This document shows positions 5,419-7,280 of a DNA stretch of 7,280 nucleotides, piece after piece. The translations under genes were made by a program, and so were the position numbers. Within the stretch, counting starts at the first letter, position 1; every line of letters starts with the position of its first letter. Below the pieces are notes generated by a model that saw only the letters and a list, made by a program, of their open reading frames with translations, did not search any database and was not told the DNA's origin. Origin of the DNA: a bacterium (GTDB taxonomy: Bacteria; Eremiobacterota; Eremiobacteria; Baltobacterales; Baltobacteraceae); NCBI GenBank assembly GCA_021784715.1, contig JAJYHP010000022.1, positions 1 through 7,280 of the forward strand, written 5' to 3'.

Positions 5419-6843
5419 ATGAAGTCCGCCTTGGTCGTCGGCGCGGGTTTTGCGGGGCTGAGTGCCGCGCTCCATCTCGCGCGCGCCGGTATCTCGGTGC
5501 GTGTGGTGGAGGCCGCCGATCGTCCCGGCGGGCGGGCGCAGGCATGGAGCAGCGGCGGGTATCGATTCGATCTCGGTCCGACGCTCGTGGTGATGACCGA
5601 CGTGCTGGAAGAAGCGCTGGGGGCGCGACATTTTGCCGAGCTGGAGTTGATGCGTCTCGAACCCGGCTACGAAGTACGGTGGCGTGACGGCGAGCGATTC
5701 GCCATGCACTCCGATATCGCACTCCTGCTCGCGGAGCTCGAGCGCTTCGAGCCCGGGGTGAGCGCGCGCGCGCTCGATTATTTCGCACGCGTGCATGGAG
5801 CCTATCGCGACGCGCGCCGAGAGGTGCTCGAACGCGACCATACGCTGCTCTCTTTTGCGGGATTGCTCGCGCGCCCCGGGCGCATGCGCCCGTGGATCGC
5901 GGGCTCGTTACGCCGCTTTACCGAGCGCTCGTTTCGTCGCTCGCGTTTGGTCGAGGCACTGACGTTTCAGTCGCTCTATCTCGGCACCTCGCCGCTGCGC
6001 GCTCCGGCAATGTACGCGCTGCTTCCCGTCGTCGAAGCGATCGAGGGCGTCTGGTTCGCGCCGGGCGGAATGGCGAGCATCGTCGACGCGTTCGCGAACG
6101 CCGCGGAATCGTTGGGCGTCGCGTTTTCCTACGAACGGCGCGTCGATCGACTCGAACGGAACGCCGCGGGAACGTGGTGCGCGTACGCGGGCGCGGAGCG
6201 GTTCGAGGCCGATGCCGTCGTCGTCGCCGCCGATCGCGAGCCCGCGCTCGCGCTGCTCGGTGCGCCGCCTCCGCGCGCTCGCTCGCCACGGTACGGACAT
6301 AGTGCGCTCTGCTTGTACCTTGGGGTGCGGCGTCGCGTCGATCTCCCGTATCATACCGTCTTTCTCCCCGACGATCCGTGGCGCGCCTATCGCACGCTCG
6401 ATGCCGGGATGCTTCCCGACGATCCGCTGCTCTACGTCTACAATCCGGTCGCGCGCGATGCGAGTGCGGCGCCGAGCGAGGGCAGCGCGCTGCTCGTGCT
6501 CGCTCCGGTGCCGAACCTCACGGCGCGTCGCGAAAGCGATCTCACCGCATTTCGGCGGCGACTCTTCGAACGACTCGAAGGAGCGGTCGGAGAGCTCCGT
6601 GAGTTTATCGAAGTCGAGCGCGTGCGCGGTCCCGCGGAGTGGGCGAGCGAACTCGGGCTCATGCACGGCGCGGCGTTCGGCCCCGATCATACGCTCGATC
6701 AAATGGGGCCGTTCCGACCGCCGATGCACGAGAAACGTTTTCCCGGATTGGTCTTTGCAGGGAGCGGAACGCGGCCGGGCTCCGGGGTGCCGATGGTGGT
6801 GATCTCGGGGCGACTCGCCGCCGAGCGTCTCCTGCGCCGGTGA
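5419..6843 (+). CDS. Carotenoid desaturase/oxidase, CrtN/CrtI family (second copy)
   Basis: Second FAD-dependent phytoene-desaturase-family enzyme, 474 residues. Seen are the Rossmann motif GAGFAG (8-13) with acidic VVEA (29-32), PGGRAQAW (36-43), FDLGPTLVVM (50-59), FQSLYLGTSPLRAP (183-196), WFAPGGMASIVDAF (212-225) and the C-terminal FAD signature FAGSGTRPGSGVPMVV (446-461). It is a clear paralogue of the first copy, sharing these blocks and even a 21-base stretch (5566-5586) with one mismatch. The two have diverged widely elsewhere, which argues for different jobs: for example CrtN-type dehydrogenation against CrtP/CrtNb-type oxidation of a terminal methyl. Which copy does which is not decidable here. 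Start ATG 5419 has GGAG at 5407-5410, 8 bases upstream; the frame stays open far upstream to 4162, but that part is a shadow of the synthase and membrane-protein genes. Its TGA overlaps the acyltransferase GTG as GTGA. Any private promoter would have to lie within the antisense membrane-protein gene. Confidence 0.9.
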   Translation: MKSALVVGAGFAGLSAALHLARAGISVRVVEAADRPGGRAQAWSSGGYRFDLGPTLVVMTDVLEEALGARHFAELELMRLEPGYEVRWRDGERFAMHSDIALLLAELERFEPGVSARALDYFARVHGAYRDARREVLERDHTLLSFAGLLARPGRMRPWIAGSLRRFTERSFRRSRLVEALTFQSLYLGTSPLRAPAMYALLPVVEAIEGVWFAPGGMASIVDAFANAAESLGVAFSYERRVDRLERNAAGTWCAYAGAERFEADAVVVAADREPALALLGAPPPRARSPRYGHSALCLYLGVRRRVDLPYHTVFLPDDPWRAYRTLDAGMLPDDPLLYVYNPVARDASAAPSEGSALLVLAPVPNLTARRESDLTAFRRRLFERLEGAVGELREFIEVERVRGPAEWASELGLMHGAAFGPDHTLDQMGPFRPPMHEKRFPGLVFAGSGTRPGSGVPMVVISGRLAAERLLRR

Positions 6844-7280
6844 GCTGGCAGCGCGCGCATCGCGTCGCGGGCTTCGAAGCGTTCTTCGGCGCCTATCTTC
6901 GTTGGCTGATGAGTCGCAGTTTCGCGCGCGTTCTCGTGCGTTGCGACGGTGTGTTTCCGCAAGCCGGCTATGTGGCCGCCGCAAATCATCATTCCTGGTG
7001 GGATGGTTTTCTCGCGTCGAGCATTCACCGCGCCTTCGCACCGGAACGAGCGTTCAACCTGATGATGGACGACGAACAATTGCGACGCTTTCCGTTCTTT
7101 CGCATGGGTGGTGCGTTCTCGGTCGATGCGCGCAGCGTGCGTGCCGCATACGAGGCGATCGCTTACGGCGCGCGATGCGCGCGCGATGGCGCCGGTCTCT
7201 GGATTTTTCCGGACGGCGTGCTCCGGCCGCCGCTCTGCGCGCCGCACTTCACCTCGGGATACGTGCATGCCGCTCGCGCT
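6840..7280 (+). CDS. PlsC-type acyltransferase (partial, cut by window end)
   Basis: The first 147 codons of a lysophospholipid-acyltransferase-family (PlsC/LPLAT) protein; the rest lies beyond the right edge. The catalytic H-x4-D motif is NHHSWWDG (49-56; His50, Asp55). The acyl-acceptor motif appears as FPDGVLRPP (123-131), with Asp where most members have Glu (FPEG). Next comes HFTSGYVHAA (136-145), matching the family pattern of a Gly-containing strand after that motif. The start is taken as GTG 6840, overlapping the desaturase stop as GTGA. No Shine-Dalgarno is evident, so translational coupling is likely; ATG 6909 (codon 24) is a fallback but would remove family-like N-terminal sequence. 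Acyltransferases of this type sit in several C30 carotenoid clusters, where they may acylate a glycosylated or hydroxylated carotenoid; that role is inferred from position. The alternative is ordinary phosphatidic-acid synthesis. Confidence 0.88.
   Translation, partial: MSWQRAHRVAGFEAFFGAYLRWLMSRSFARVLVRCDGVFPQAGYVAAANHHSWWDGFLASSIHRAFAPERAFNLMMDDEQLRRFPFFRMGGAFSVDARSVRAAYEAIAYGARCARDGAGLWIFPDGVLRPPLCAPHFTSGYVHAARA

Noticed and set aside
5908..7041. 377-codon leftward open frame opposite the second desaturase and acyltransferase
   Set aside because: Antisense shadow with low-complexity Arg/Glu/Ala content and no motif, while the opposite strand has full enzyme signatures.

Overview
The window is GC-rich bacterial chromosomal DNA (by eye around 64% G+C). 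It carries seven genes, almost wall to wall; the largest gap without a gene is 82 bases, so there is no long non-coding stretch. Three of the seven starts are best read as GTG, and neighbouring genes repeatedly touch or overlap, which is typical of a compact free-living bacterium. Taxonomy cannot be fixed from sequence alone. A terrestrial high-GC lineage with a carotenoid cluster (for example Eremiobacterota/Vulcanimicrobiota or a similar phylum) is a guess, not a result. No tRNA, rRNA, CRISPR array, insertion sequence or phage gene was seen.

Left part (1-2543), housekeeping. A small DUF167/YggU-family gene reads rightward. Facing it are two leftward genes: radA (DNA branch-migration/recombination ATPase), followed after 5 bases by a formiminotransferase-domain gene (ftcD-like). 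Their arrangement suggests one leftward transcript.

Centre (2544-2625). An 82-base divergent region separates radA from the first carotenoid gene. It contains a perfect 15-base odd-centred dyad ending 5 bases before the carotenoid start codon, a candidate operator.

Right part (2626-7280), a carotenoid cluster. In order it holds a CrtN/CrtI-type carotenoid desaturase or oxidase, a squalene/phytoene synthase (CrtM/CrtB type), a leftward 148-residue four-helix DUF2269-like membrane protein, a second CrtN/CrtI-type enzyme, and a PlsC-type acyltransferase that runs off the right edge. The inferred pathway is as follows: the synthase condenses two prenyl diphosphates; one desaturase builds the polyene; the second desaturates further or oxidises a terminal methyl; and the acyltransferase esterifies a hydroxylated or glycosylated end group. 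Two desaturase paralogues plus an acyltransferase resemble C30 (diapo-) carotenoid or carotenoid-ester clusters, but C30 versus C40 cannot be decided here.

Two features stand out. First, the membrane-protein gene is inserted antisense inside the otherwise co-directional cluster. Its 3' end overlaps the synthase by 28 bases and its start lies only 24 bases from the second desaturase start, so this may be a non-contiguous operon. Second, the desaturase-to-synthase junction holds a 9-codon minicistron with a strong Shine-Dalgarno. It links the two genes through ATGA and GTGA stop/start overlaps, unless a one-base deletion has produced that appearance.
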